From Allobosea sp. (lineage in GTDB: Bacteria > Pseudomonadota > Alphaproteobacteria > Rhizobiales > Beijerinckiaceae): 64,000 bases of DNA. The stretch spans positions 62,001 through 126,000 of the forward strand of contig NZ_JAFKFX010000023.1 in the NCBI RefSeq assembly GCF_017308075.1, given 5' to 3'. This document shows, piece after piece, positions 1-7,933 of the stretch; within the stretch, counting starts at the first letter, position 1; every line of letters begins with the position of its first letter. Below the pieces are notes generated by a model. It did no database searches. It was not told the origin of the DNA and was given only the letters and a program-made list of their open reading frames with translations. The position numbers were made by a program, and so were the translations under genes.

Positions 1-667
1 TCGGCATGAAGTCGACGATCATGCCGTAGAGCTTCTCGCCGGTGGCGACCTGCCGCAGAATGTCGCCATTGGCGCCCGCCGCGAGCGCGCCGTTCTTCTG
101 CAGGTTCTCGTAGAAGCCCCAGCCGCCGGGCAGGTTGCCGGTGAGGGTGATGGTGTGGATCATCGCCGCGCCCGAATTCAGCGGGCTCGGCATCGCCAGC
201 AGGTTCTTCGCCTCCGGCTTGGCGAGATCGAGCCAGCTCTCCGGCTTCATCGTCGCCTTGGTGTTGTAGACGATGCCGGTGGTGATCAGCTTGGTGGCGA
301 ACCAGAACTTGGCGGGGTCGTGCATGCCGGCCGGGTAGGCGGCGGTGTCGGCCTTGTCATGGGCGAGCAGCCGGCCCTCCTTCTTGAGGCCTTCCATCGT
401 CACCGCATCGGCGATCAGCAGCAGGTCGGCCTGTGGTGCTCCGGCTTCGAACTCGGCCCGGAGCTTGGCCATGACCCGCGGCGTTCCGTCGCGCACGAAG
501 CTGATCTCGACCTTGGGGTATTTGGCCTTGAAGGCGTCGATCGTCTGCTGCGCATCGGTGTTGGGCTGGCTGGTATAGAGCACGAGCTTGCCCTCGACGG
601 CGCCTGCCTGCGTGGCGGGAAGGGCGAGGCCGAGCGCGAGCGCGGCGGCGAGTGCGAATGAGCGCAT
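1..667 (-). CDS. ABC transporter substrate-binding protein, iron/phosphonate type (3' end outside window)
   Basis: Periplasmic solute receptor of an ABC importer. About 222 residues are visible; the C-terminal part lies beyond base 1. The protein opens with a Sec signal peptide (MRSFALAAALALGLALPATQ, cut after an AGA-like site), followed by the KLVLYTSQPNTDAQ segment. That segment is typical of the AfuA/FbpA and 2-aminoethylphosphonate receptor group (SBP_bac_6 type). The ATG at 667-665 is preceded by GGAG at a good distance. The gene diverges from the sugar ABC operon that starts at 984. The ligand (ferric ion, phosphonate or polyamine) cannot be decided without the C-terminal half and the partner permease, which are not in view. 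Confidence 0.8.
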   Translation of the reverse strand, partial: MRSFALAAALALGLALPATQAGAVEGKLVLYTSQPNTDAQQTIDAFKAKYPKVEISFVRDGTPRVMAKLRAEFEAGAPQADLLLIADAVTMEGLKKEGRLLAHDKADTAAYPAGMHDPAKFWFATKLITTGIVYNTKATMKPESWLDLAKPEAKNLLAMPSPLNSGAAMIHTITLTGNLPGGWGFYENLQKNGALAAGANGDILRQVATGEKLYGMIVDFMP

Positions 668-983
668 GGAAGTCTCCGTGGGCCTTGGGAGGGAGGACCT
701 GAGGGTGGAAGGCTTGCGTCCGCGCTCCGCCTTGCGGTGTCGGAGCCTTCTTGGCCTGCCGGTTAAGCCGCTTAGACGACACATCTGTGACAACGCCGCG
801 AGCGCCCGGGGAAGAACGGCGGGAAAGCGGCGCGGGCAAGCCGTCACGGCGGCTTCCACCTTGTCGGAAATGCGCGAATTTCACTCATCTGGACGGCTTG
901 TTTATCGGGGGGCTTTTCGACTAGGCTCCGGCCGAAGGCGCCCATAATCGCCTAATCTAAACGTTTTAAATGGGAGGTTTCCG
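668..983. other. 316-bp divergent intergenic region
   Basis: This gap separates two divergently transcribed binding-protein genes. I see no credible small gene and no recognised RNA. The right end holds the operator-like palindrome and -10-like box listed separately, then a strong ribosome binding site (GGGAGG) for the gene at 984. The rest is GC-rich and shows no clear motif. Confidence 0.5.
943..968 (+). promoter_or_regulatory. -10-like box and LacI-family-like operator before the sugar ABC operon
   Basis: CATAAT at 943-948 resembles a -10 hexamer; no good -35 sits 16-18 bases upstream. Just downstream lies TAAACGTTTTA (958-968), with the perfect 8-bp palindrome AAACGTTT at 959-966. An A/T-flanked AAACGTTT with central CG is the usual core of LacI/GalR-family operators, which commonly control sugar uptake operons. 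No LacI-type regulator gene is in the window, so the assignment is inference. Confidence 0.4.
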
Positions 984-2366
984 ATGAGAACGATGCGTAA
1001 TCTGGTGAGTGGAGCCGCTCTGGCCGCGCTCGCCGTCGGCTGGTCCGGAGCCGCCCTCTCGCAGGAGACGGTGACGGTCTGGTTCACCAAGGGTTTCTAC
1101 AAGGGCGAGGACGACGCGCTGCTCGCCGTCGTCGACAAGTTCCAGAAGGCGACGGGCGTCAAGGTCGACCTATCACTCTACGCGACCGAGGATTGCGTGA
1201 CCAAGTCGGTCGGCGCGGTCCAGGCCGGCACGCCGCCAGATGTCGGCTTCTGCACGACCTATGATTTCCGCACCACCGGCCAGTGGGCCTTCGAAGGCAA
1301 GCTCGAGGACGTCACCGACGTCATCGAGCCGATGAAGAAGGAATTCCAGCCGCAGGCGCTCGCCACCACCTTCCTGATGAACGGCAAGACCAACAAGAAG
1401 GCCTATTACGCCTTCCCGGTCGAGCAGCAGATGATGCACATCACCTATTGGAAGGACATGCTCGAGGAGTTCGGGTTCAAGGAAAGCGATATTCCGAAGA
1501 CCTGGAACGGCTATTGGGACTTCTGGTGCGACAAGGTTCAGGGCGCGGCGCGTGCCAAGGGCAAGCGGATCTATGGCATCGGCCACCCGCTCGGCGTCGC
1601 CGCTTCCGACACCTTCTATTCCTTCCTGACCTTCGCCAACGCCTATGGCGCGCAGGTCGTCGACGAGAGCGGCAAGATCGTTCTGGACGAGCCGAAGAAC
1701 CGGGCCGCGATGATCGAGGCGGTGAAGTCCTATGCCAACATCATGCAGCGCGGCTGCACGCCGCCCTCCTCGGTGAATTGGCTCGACCCGGACAACAACG
1801 TCGCCTTCCATAACCGCACGACGATCGCGACCCATAACGCGACGATCTCGATCGCCGGCAAGCATATGGACGACATGAACAACCCGGCGCTGACCCAGGA
1901 ACAGCGCGACGCGGCCAAGAAGAACTATTACGACAATATCCGCACCGCCGAGTTCCCCAAGAAGCCCGACGGCAGCAACATGACCAACCTCGCGGCGGTC
2001 AAGACCGCGGTGGTCTTCGCCGATGGCAAGAACAAGAAGCGTGGCAAGGAGTTCATGGCCTTCCTGATGAAGGACGAGAATCTGCGTCCCTTCGTCGAGG
2101 GCTCGGCGGGGCGCTGGGTCTCGACCACGCTCGCCGGCATCGAGGCGCCGTTCTGGTCGGATGGCAAGGACCCGCATCGCGCGGTGGTCTACAAGCAGTA
2201 CAAGGACGGCACCGTGCCGTTCCAGTTCGTCTACAACTACAAGTTCACGGCGGTGAATGCCGAGAACGTCTGGGCCAAGGCCGTCAACCGCGTGCTGGTC
2301 GACAAGGTCTCGCCCGAACAGGCCACCGACGAGATGATCGCGCGCATCAAGCAGATCGCCGGCTGA
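984..2366 (+). CDS. Carbohydrate ABC transporter substrate-binding protein
   Basis: Periplasmic receptor of a sugar-type ABC importer (SBP_bac_1 fold), 460 residues, within the usual 420-460 range. A signal peptide covers about residues 1-26 (hydrophobic AALAALAVGWSG, then ALS-Q). The mature part starts with ETVTVWFTKGFYKGEDDALL, a typical first beta strand and helix of this family. The ATG at 984 has GGGAGG six bases upstream; a second in-frame ATG at 993 is less well placed. Two permease genes, a transaldolase and an SDR follow on the same strand, so the substrate is probably a sugar or polyol. A strong hairpin lies between this gene and the permeases. No ATPase gene is present in the cluster. 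Confidence 0.9.
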   Translation: MRTMRNLVSGAALAALAVGWSGAALSQETVTVWFTKGFYKGEDDALLAVVDKFQKATGVKVDLSLYATEDCVTKSVGAVQAGTPPDVGFCTTYDFRTTGQWAFEGKLEDVTDVIEPMKKEFQPQALATTFLMNGKTNKKAYYAFPVEQQMMHITYWKDMLEEFGFKESDIPKTWNGYWDFWCDKVQGAARAKGKRIYGIGHPLGVAASDTFYSFLTFANAYGAQVVDESGKIVLDEPKNRAAMIEAVKSYANIMQRGCTPPSSVNWLDPDNNVAFHNRTTIATHNATISIAGKHMDDMNNPALTQEQRDAAKKNYYDNIRTAEFPKKPDGSNMTNLAAVKTAVVFADGKNKKRGKEFMAFLMKDENLRPFVEGSAGRWVSTTLAGIEAPFWSDGKDPHRAVVYKQYKDGTVPFQFVYNYKFTAVNAENVWAKAVNRVLVDKVSPEQATDEMIARIKQIAG

Positions 2367-2393
2367 AGACTGGCCTCGCTGCCTGACAGACAA

Positions 2394-2426
2394 GGCATCC
2401 CGCGGCGATCAGGGCCGCGGGATGCC
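2394..2426 (+). terminator. 12-bp stem-loop between binding protein and permease genes
   Basis: GGCATCCCGCGG (2394-2405) pairs perfectly with CCGCGGGATGCC (2415-2426) around a 9-base loop. No T-run follows, so full termination is unlikely. Hairpins in this position in sugar ABC operons usually protect the upstream binding-protein mRNA and lower permease expression (maltose-type arrangement). That role is inferred from position and structure. Confidence 0.65.
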
Positions 2427-2467
2427 GACGCGTTTCAAACGGCCGGAGCGCAGAGGGAGACAAGAAG

Positions 2468-3355
2468 ATGACCGCCGCAACGATGGCAACCTCCACCCCG
2501 GCTTCGGCCGACGCGACCTCGGGACAGGCGCGCGACCGCGTCTTCTGGGGCGTGCTCATGCTCGCGCCCTATATCCTCGTCTTCGCCGTGATGGTGGCCT
2601 ACCCGGTCGCCTACGGCCTGTGGATCGGCCTGAATTTCGAATCCTACAAGGCACTGTTCGCCGATCCGATCTTCCTCCGGACGGTGGTCAACACCATCAT
2701 CTTCCTGTTCGTGGCGGTGAACCTGAAGTTCCTGATCGCGCTGTTCCTGTCGGGCTTCTTCGTCCAGCAGCGCGCCTGGGTCCGCTTCATGCTGGTGCTC
2801 TTCATCCTGCCCTGGGCGGTGCCCTCGATTCCGACCATCCTGTCTTTCCGGGTGATGCTGAATCCCGAGAACGGCATGATCAACCAGCAGCTTTTCCAGT
2901 GGTTCGGCATCATGGAGGGGCCGGGCTGGCTGACCGATCCGACGCTCGCCTTCGCCTCGTCGATCCTCGTCCATATCTGGAAGTCGCTGCCGTTCTGGAC
3001 GCTGATCCTGGTCACCGGCCGGCTCGCCATCGCGCAGGATCTCTACGAGGCCGCCAGTGTCGACGGCGCCAATAAATGGCAGCAGTTTCGCTTCATCACC
3101 TGGCCGTCGCTGGCAACGCTCTACGTCACCTCGACGCTGCTCTCGATGATCTGGACGCTGGGGGATTTCAACAGCGTCTACCTGCTCACCGGTGGCGGGC
3201 CCGGCGACCTCAACCACGTCCTGGCGACGCTCGGCATCCGCTATATGCGCAACAATAATCTCGACCTCGGCATCGCCTCGATCATCGTCGCCATGCCGCT
3301 GATCCTGCCCATGGTCTGGTTCATGGTGAAGCGTCTCTCGAAGGGAGCCGAATGA
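2468..3355 (+). CDS. Carbohydrate ABC transporter permease, MalF/UgpA type
   Basis: Inner-membrane subunit of the sugar importer, 295 residues with about six membrane segments. The cytoplasmic EAA loop that contacts the ATPase is visible near residue 195 (LYEAASVDGANKWQQFRFIT), with the family G at the expected spacing. The later stretch LLTGGGPGDLNHVLATLGIR is typical of the UgpA/MalF group. AGGGAG at 2454-2459 supports the ATG at 2468. The gene ends in a 4-base ATGA overlap with the next permease, so the two are translationally coupled and should form a heterodimer. Confidence 0.9.
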   Translation: MTAATMATSTPASADATSGQARDRVFWGVLMLAPYILVFAVMVAYPVAYGLWIGLNFESYKALFADPIFLRTVVNTIIFLFVAVNLKFLIALFLSGFFVQQRAWVRFMLVLFILPWAVPSIPTILSFRVMLNPENGMINQQLFQWFGIMEGPGWLTDPTLAFASSILVHIWKSLPFWTLILVTGRLAIAQDLYEAASVDGANKWQQFRFITWPSLATLYVTSTLLSMIWTLGDFNSVYLLTGGGPGDLNHVLATLGIRYMRNNNLDLGIASIIVAMPLILPMVWFMVKRLSKGAE

Positions 3356-4191
3356 TGAAAAGGCTCCTCGACGAGGGCAAGCTGATCCTGATCGCGATTC
3401 CCGTGCTGATCTGGACGCTGCTGCCGATCTACCATCTCTTCGTGCTGTCGATCTCCAACCAGGAATCGATGCTGGCCGGCAAGCTCTGGCCCGACCAGCC
3501 GACGCTGCAGAACTTCCAGATCGTCTTCAAGCAGCAGCACTACTACCTGACCAATTTCTGGCTGCAGCTGTTCAACAGCTTCCTGATCGCGATCACGACC
3601 GGATTGCTCACGCTGTTCATCGCGACCTGCGCCGCCTTCGCGATCTCGCGGCTGAAGGCGCCGGGCGGCCGCTCGATCATGAATTTCGCGCTCGCGACCT
3701 ATCTGATCCCGGCCGCCTTCCTCGCCATCCCGATGTACAAGGCGATGGGGACCTTCGGACTGCTGAACACGCGCACGGCCCTGATCCTCGCCATGGTGGC
3801 GCTGGCTTCACCCTATGCGATCTGGGTGCTGAAGCAGGCTTCCGACAAGCTGCCGAAGGAACTCGACGAAGCCGCGATCATGGACGGCGCGACCTCGCTC
3901 CAGCTCTTCCGCATGGTCTACCTGCCGCTGATGAAGCCATCCATGGTGGTGATCGGCATCTATGCGCTGCTGCTCGCCTGGAACGAGTATCTCTACGCTT
4001 TCCTGCTGCTTTCCAGCGAGAAGGAGTTGCCGCTCGCCGTCGGCCTCGGCCTGTTCCTCTCGGCCGACGACGCGCCCTGGAACCTCTTGATGACGGCCGG
4101 TCTGATCTACGCCATCCCGCCGGCGGTGATCTATTACGGCTTCCGCAACAACATGGTCTCTGGGTTGACCGCCGGGGCGGTGAAGAGCTGA
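3352..4191 (+). CDS. Carbohydrate ABC transporter permease, MalG/UgpE type
   Basis: Second transmembrane subunit, 279 residues, about six membrane helices. The EAA motif is LPKELDEAAIMDGATSLQLF, followed by LPLMKPSMVVIGI. LLAWNEYLYAFLLL is the usual MalG-like signature. The start is either the ATG at 3352 or the one at 3355; both lie in the ATGATG that overlaps the upstream stop codon, with AAGGGAG just before. The ATPase expected next is absent, and a transaldolase gene follows after about 150 bases. Confidence 0.9.
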   Translation: MMKRLLDEGKLILIAIPVLIWTLLPIYHLFVLSISNQESMLAGKLWPDQPTLQNFQIVFKQQHYYLTNFWLQLFNSFLIAITTGLLTLFIATCAAFAISRLKAPGGRSIMNFALATYLIPAAFLAIPMYKAMGTFGLLNTRTALILAMVALASPYAIWVLKQASDKLPKELDEAAIMDGATSLQLFRMVYLPLMKPSMVVIGIYALLLAWNEYLYAFLLLSSEKELPLAVGLGLFLSADDAPWNLLMTAGLIYAIPPAVIYYGFRNNMVSGLTAGAVKS

Positions 4192-4256
4192 GCCTTGTCC
4201 GCTCAGTGCGGGCCGACGAGACCTGCGGAGCGATCCAGCCGACCTGACGCAGGGCT

Positions 4257-4285
4257 GGATTGCTTCGCTTGTGCTCGCAATGACG
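4257..4285 (+). repeat. Dispersed repeat element, copy A
   Basis: A 29-base sequence beginning GGATTGCTTCGCTTG and ending CTCGCAATGACG. It matches 61902-61930 at 28 of 29 positions, and its reverse complement partly matches 61843-61879. It lies in the gap between the permease and transaldolase genes. Confidence 0.75.
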
Positions 4286-4340
4286 CGCGGCAGGCGCCAT
4301 ATTGGCGGGGAATCCGGCCGCATATCCCGAGGGTAGAGAG

Positions 4341-5309
4341 ATGACCGCTTCCAAGCTCGAACAGCTCCGCGCCATGACCACCGTCGTCGCCGACACCGGC
4401 GACATTGAGGCGGTGCGGCGGCTGAAGCCGGTGGATTGCACCACCAATCCGACGCTGATTCTGAAGGCGGTCGAGACACCGGCCTATGCCGGCCTCGTCG
4501 ACGAGGCGATCGCCTGGGGCAAGCGGCAGGGCGGCGCAGGCGCGGTCGAGGCGGTCTGCGACCGGCTCGCCGTCACCTTCGGCACCGAATTGACCAAGAT
4601 CGTTCCCGGCCGCGTCTCGACCGAGGTCGATGCCGACCTCTCCTTCGACACCAAGGCGACGATCGAGAAGGCGCGTGCCATCATCGCGGCCTATCAGGAG
4701 CGCGGCGTCGGCCGCGAGCGCATCCTGATCAAGATCGCCTCGACCTGGGAGGGCATCCAGGCGGCACGCGTGCTGCAGGCCGAGGGCATCGACTGCAACC
4801 TGACCCTGCTCTTCGCCTTGCCGCAGGCGGTCGCCTGCGCCGATGCCAAGGCCTTCCTGATCTCGCCCTTCGTCGGCCGGATCCTCGACTGGCACGTCAA
4901 GGCCGGTGGCGGCCCCTACACGGCCGAGACCGATCCGGGCGTCGTCTCCGTCCGCAGCATCTACAGCTACTACAAGGCCCATGGCATCGACACGGTGGTG
5001 ATGGGCGCCTCCTTCCGCAACACCGGCGAGATCGAGGCGCTGGCCGGCTGCGATCGGCTGACCATCGGCCCCGGTCTGCTCGACGAGCTCCAGGCCGCGA
5101 CCGGCGAATTGCCGCGCAAGCTCTCGCCCGAAACCGTCGGCAAGGCGCCGGAACGCCTCGTCCTCGACGAGAAGGCCTTCCGCTTCGCCCTGAACGAGGA
5201 CGCGATGGCGACCGAGAAACTGGCCGAGGGCATTCGCGGCTTCGTCAAGGACCTGCGTGGCCTGCGCAAGCTCGTCGCGGCCAAGCTCGAACAGGCCAAG
5301 GCGGCGTGA
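4341..5309 (+). CDS. tal: Transaldolase (TalB class)
   Basis: Cytoplasmic pentose-phosphate enzyme that moves a dihydroxyacetone unit between sedoheptulose-7-phosphate and glyceraldehyde-3-phosphate. It has 322 residues, close to the usual TalB length of about 317. [11 protein letters not shown] near the N-terminus, the Schiff-base lysine in [12 protein letters not shown], then [11 protein letters not shown] and [12 protein letters not shown] are all classic TalB features. The ATG at 4341 is chosen because GAGGGTAGAG precedes it and family members start with a short leader before [16 protein letters not shown]. The stop overlaps the GTG start of the SDR gene. Its place behind a sugar importer suggests that the imported sugar or polyol enters through the pentose-phosphate pathway. 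Confidence 0.93.
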   Translation: MTASKLEQLRAMTTVVADTGDIEAVRRLKPVDCTTNPTLILKAVETPAYAGLVDEAIAWGKRQGGAGAVEAVCDRLAVTFGTELTKIVPGRVSTEVDADLSFDTKATIEKARAIIAAYQERGVGRERILIKIASTWEGIQAARVLQAEGIDCNLTLLFALPQAVACADAKAFLISPFVGRILDWHVKAGGGPYTAETDPGVVSVRSIYSYYKAHGIDTVVMGASFRNTGEIEALAGCDRLTIGPGLLDELQAATGELPRKLSPETVGKAPERLVLDEKAFRFALNEDAMATEKLAEGIRGFVKDLRGLRKLVAAKLEQAKAA

Positions 5310-6022
5310 GCGCAGAAGCTCTCGCCAAGGTCGCCGTCGTCACCGGCGGCGCCAAGGGCATCGGCCGCGCGGTCTGCGAGCGGCTCGCCGATGACGGCCT
5401 TCTGCCGGTCGTGTGGGATCTGGCGGAAGGCGAGGGCGGCCATGGCTTCGTCGCCTGCGACGTCGCCGACGAGGCGCAGGTCGCTGCCGCTCTGGCACGG
5501 ACGGAAAGCGAGCATGGGCCGGTCGCCGTGCTCGTCAACAATGCCGGGCTGACCGGCCCCTCGACCACGGTGGCGCAGACGCCGCTGGCGCAATGGCAGA
5601 AGGTCCAGGCGGTCAACCTGACCGGCACCTTCCTATGTTCGCGGGCGGTTGCGGCCGCGATGGCGCCGCGCGGCTATGGCCGTATCGTCAACATCGCCTC
5701 GCTCGCCGGCAAGGAGGGCACTCCGACGCTGTCCGCCTACAGCGCCGCCAAGGCCGGGGTGATCGCCCTGACCAAGGCGCAGGGCAAGGAACTCGCCGGC
5801 AGTGGCGTGCTGGTCAATGCGGTCGCGCCGGCGGCGATCGAGACCGAGCTGCTGCAGCAGATGAGCGAAGAGACGGTCGCGACCATGATCGGCAAGAGCC
5901 CGCTCCGGCGGCTCGGCACGGTCGAGGAACTGGCCGAGCTCGTCGCCTGGCTTGCCAGCGAGAAATGCAGCTTCTCGACCGGTGCGGTCTTCGATCTATC
6001 GGGCGGCCGCGCGACCTACTGA
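5306..6022 (+). CDS. SDR family NAD(P)-dependent oxidoreductase
   Basis: Short-chain dehydrogenase of 238 residues. The nucleotide loop is TGGAKGIGR, the structural motif is NNAG, the catalytic Ser lies in NIASLAG, and the Tyr/Lys pair in YSAAK. The start is a GTG at 5306 overlapping the transaldolase stop (GTGA), so translation is coupled; no upstream ATG is compatible with an SDR N-terminus. The family oxidises sugars, polyols or 3-oxoacyl groups. Behind a sugar importer and a transaldolase a sugar or polyol dehydrogenase is the best guess, but the substrate is not determined. The 3' end overlaps the convergent gene at 6016 by 7 bases. Confidence 0.88.
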   Translation: MSAEALAKVAVVTGGAKGIGRAVCERLADDGLLPVVWDLAEGEGGHGFVACDVADEAQVAAALARTESEHGPVAVLVNNAGLTGPSTTVAQTPLAQWQKVQAVNLTGTFLCSRAVAAAMAPRGYGRIVNIASLAGKEGTPTLSAYSAAKAGVIALTKAQGKELAGSGVLVNAVAPAAIETELLQQMSEETVATMIGKSPLRRLGTVEELAELVAWLASEKCSFSTGAVFDLSGGRATY

Positions 6023-6543
6023 GCCTGCGAGATCGCGTTCTCGACATTGACCTTCTGCACCAGCGCGGCGGGGCTGGCCGGGCCGTCATGGCGGAAATAG
6101 GCCCGCCCGCCGGCCGCTGCCGCCTGCAGCACCTGCTGCTGGGCCTTCGGCAGCCGCTTGGTGTCGCCAAGCGCCGTGAAGGCTTCCGGCGAATGCTGCG
6201 ATCCGCTGCGTCCGTCGAAGACGACGACGCCCGCACGCGTCACGATGATGTCGCCTTTGCGCAGCGTCGGGTCGTGCAGATACCAGTAGGGATCGGTCGC
6301 CGGATCGAGCTTGACCGCTGGCTCCGCCGGCCTGGTCGACGCCGCCACTGCGCGCGGCTTCTGCCGTTTCGGTTTCACCGTCACCTCGAAGGGATCGCCG
6401 CCGCCGATCATGGCCGGCGGTGTCGGGCGCGCGCCGAAGATGCGCGCCAGATCGTCGAAGAAGCCGGCAGCCTGTGCCTGGGGCACCATGGCAAGGCCCA
6501 TGGCCCCCGCCATTCCCATCGCCAGTACCATCCGCCGTGACAT
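6016..6543 (-). CDS. Exported protein of unknown function
   Basis: 175 residues with a clear signal peptide (MSRRMVLAMGMAGAMGLAMV, cut after AQA). A proline- and lysine-rich linker follows (about residues 45-75). The C-terminal part contains DPYWYLHDPTLRKGDIIVTR and VVVFDGRSGSQHS, which look like a small beta-rich domain. I do not recognise a named family. The ATG at 6543 has GGGAG eight bases upstream. It converges on the SDR gene, with overlapping stop codons, and is divergent from the YceI gene. Confidence 0.7.
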   Translation of the reverse strand: MSRRMVLAMGMAGAMGLAMVPQAQAAGFFDDLARIFGARPTPPAMIGGGDPFEVTVKPKRQKPRAVAASTRPAEPAVKLDPATDPYWYLHDPTLRKGDIIVTRAGVVVFDGRSGSQHSPEAFTALGDTKRLPKAQQQVLQAAAAGGRAYFRHDGPASPAALVQKVNVENAISQAQ

Positions 6544-6779
6544 TGTCGTTACTCCCTGCCTGCTCCTTGAAACGAAGTGCGAGCCGAAAGGTTCAATGGC
6601 ACCGGCAGTCGCGTTCTCGCGGCGACGCTTCTGTCTGGAGATGCAGAAGCCAGATGGAACGCCGCTGCTGCTCGCTGGCGGCCCGGTATCCGCCTGTCCG
6701 GCGGCTGACGATGCGGCCGATCTCCCGGAACTGTCGATTTCAACTCTTCGTGTGAGGTGGCGTCTGCCACCGCCACGCC

Positions 6780-7364
6780 ATGTTTCGGGCAGTCCGTCGC
6801 GCGATGACCCGACTTGCTGTGTCCATGCTCGCGCTCTTGGCGGCCGGTGCGGTGGTCGCCCAGACCTCCCTGTCGCTGCGGCCAGGAGCAAGCGAGGTCG
6901 GCTTCGTCGCGCGCCGTTTCGGCGTGCCGACCGCCTCGGGCCAGTTCGAGCATTATGACGGCGTCGTGGCGCTCGATTTCGCGCGGCCGGAGCGCAGCCG
7001 CATCCGCATCACCATCGAGACCGCGTCGCTGCACACAGGCACGGCCCTCGTCGACGATTTCATCAAGGGCGACAGCATGCTCGACGCCGCCCATCACCCG
7101 CTCGCCAGCTTCACCTCGGACAGCGTGACCCGGACAGGCGAGCGCAGCCTGACGATCCAGGGGCGGCTGACCATCCGCGCAGTCACCCATCCGGTCGCGG
7201 CGACCGCCGTCGCCGAGGACGATGTCGGGATGGCCGAGCGCAGCGGGCGCCTGCAGTTTCGGGCCAGCGCTGCCTTCTCGCGCTCGGCCTTCGGCATCGG
7301 CCGCGAGGTCAATGTCGTCGACGATCAGGTCGAGATCGCGATCAAGGGGCGGCTCGGGCAATGA
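6780..7364 (+). CDS. YceI family periplasmic protein
   Basis: 194 residues. A signal peptide (LAVSMLALLAAGAVVAQ) is followed by the YceI lipocalin-like barrel: SEVGFVARRFGVPTASGQFE, IETASLHTGTALVDDFIKG, then a C-terminal SAFSRSAFGIG. YceI proteins bind isoprenoid lipids such as polyprenols or quinones. The start could be the ATG at 6780 or the one at 6804; neither has a strong ribosome site. The gene ends in an ATGA overlap with a cytochrome b561 gene. YceI and cytochrome b561 are often adjacent, which suggests a shared role at the quinone pool or in stress defence. Confidence 0.87.
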   Translation: MFRAVRRAMTRLAVSMLALLAAGAVVAQTSLSLRPGASEVGFVARRFGVPTASGQFEHYDGVVALDFARPERSRIRITIETASLHTGTALVDDFIKGDSMLDAAHHPLASFTSDSVTRTGERSLTIQGRLTIRAVTHPVAATAVAEDDVGMAERSGRLQFRASAAFSRSAFGIGREVNVVDDQVEIAIKGRLGQ

Positions 7365-7933
7365 CCGCGGCGGTCGCGAGGCCGCCGCGCTGGCATCCGG
7401 TTCTCGTTGTCCTGCACTGGCTGACGCTGGCGCTCATCGTGGCCCAGTATAGCCTCGCCCGCCTGATGGGCGATGAGAGCCGGGATTTGCTCGGCCGGTT
7501 CGTCCTGTATCAGTGGCATAAATCGATCGGGCTGACTGTCGCCCTGTTCGTCGTGATGCGGCTGAGCCTGCGGCTCGTCATCCCGGATCCGGAGCCGTTG
7601 CCGGCCAGCGCCTGGCTGCGCCGGGCGGCGCTGGCCGTGCATGCCGGACTCTATCTGTGCCTGCTGGTGTTGCCCGTGACCGGTCTGCTGACGGTCGCGG
7701 CTGCGCCGATCCAGATCCCGACCCTGTATTTCGGGTGGCTCGCGATCCCTCATCCCATCGGCCCGGACAAGGCGACCTATGAGCTGATGCGCAGCCTGCA
7801 CGGGCTGGTTTTCGACAGCCTCGTCGTGCTGGGGCTGATCCATCTCGGCGCAGCGCTGGTCCACCAGTTCGCGTGGCGGGACCGGCTGCTGCGCCGGATG
7901 TGGTTCGGCCGGGCCGGCTCAGGCCTGCCCTGA
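7361..7933 (+). CDS. Cytochrome b561 family membrane protein
   Basis: 190 residues with four membrane helices. The likely haem-ligating histidines lie in LVVLHWLTLA, YQWHKSIG, LAVHAGLY and LGLIHLGAALVHQF. The family passes electrons between quinol and partners in the inner membrane; some members act as superoxide:quinone oxidoreductases. It is translationally coupled to the YceI gene (ATGA at 7361-7364). The 3' end overlaps the convergent ThDP enzyme gene by 15 bases. Confidence 0.88.
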   Translation: MTAAVARPPRWHPVLVVLHWLTLALIVAQYSLARLMGDESRDLLGRFVLYQWHKSIGLTVALFVVMRLSLRLVIPDPEPLPASAWLRRAALAVHAGLYLCLLVLPVTGLLTVAAAPIQIPTLYFGWLAIPHPIGPDKATYELMRSLHGLVFDSLVVLGLIHLGAALVHQFAWRDRLLRRMWFGRAGSGLP

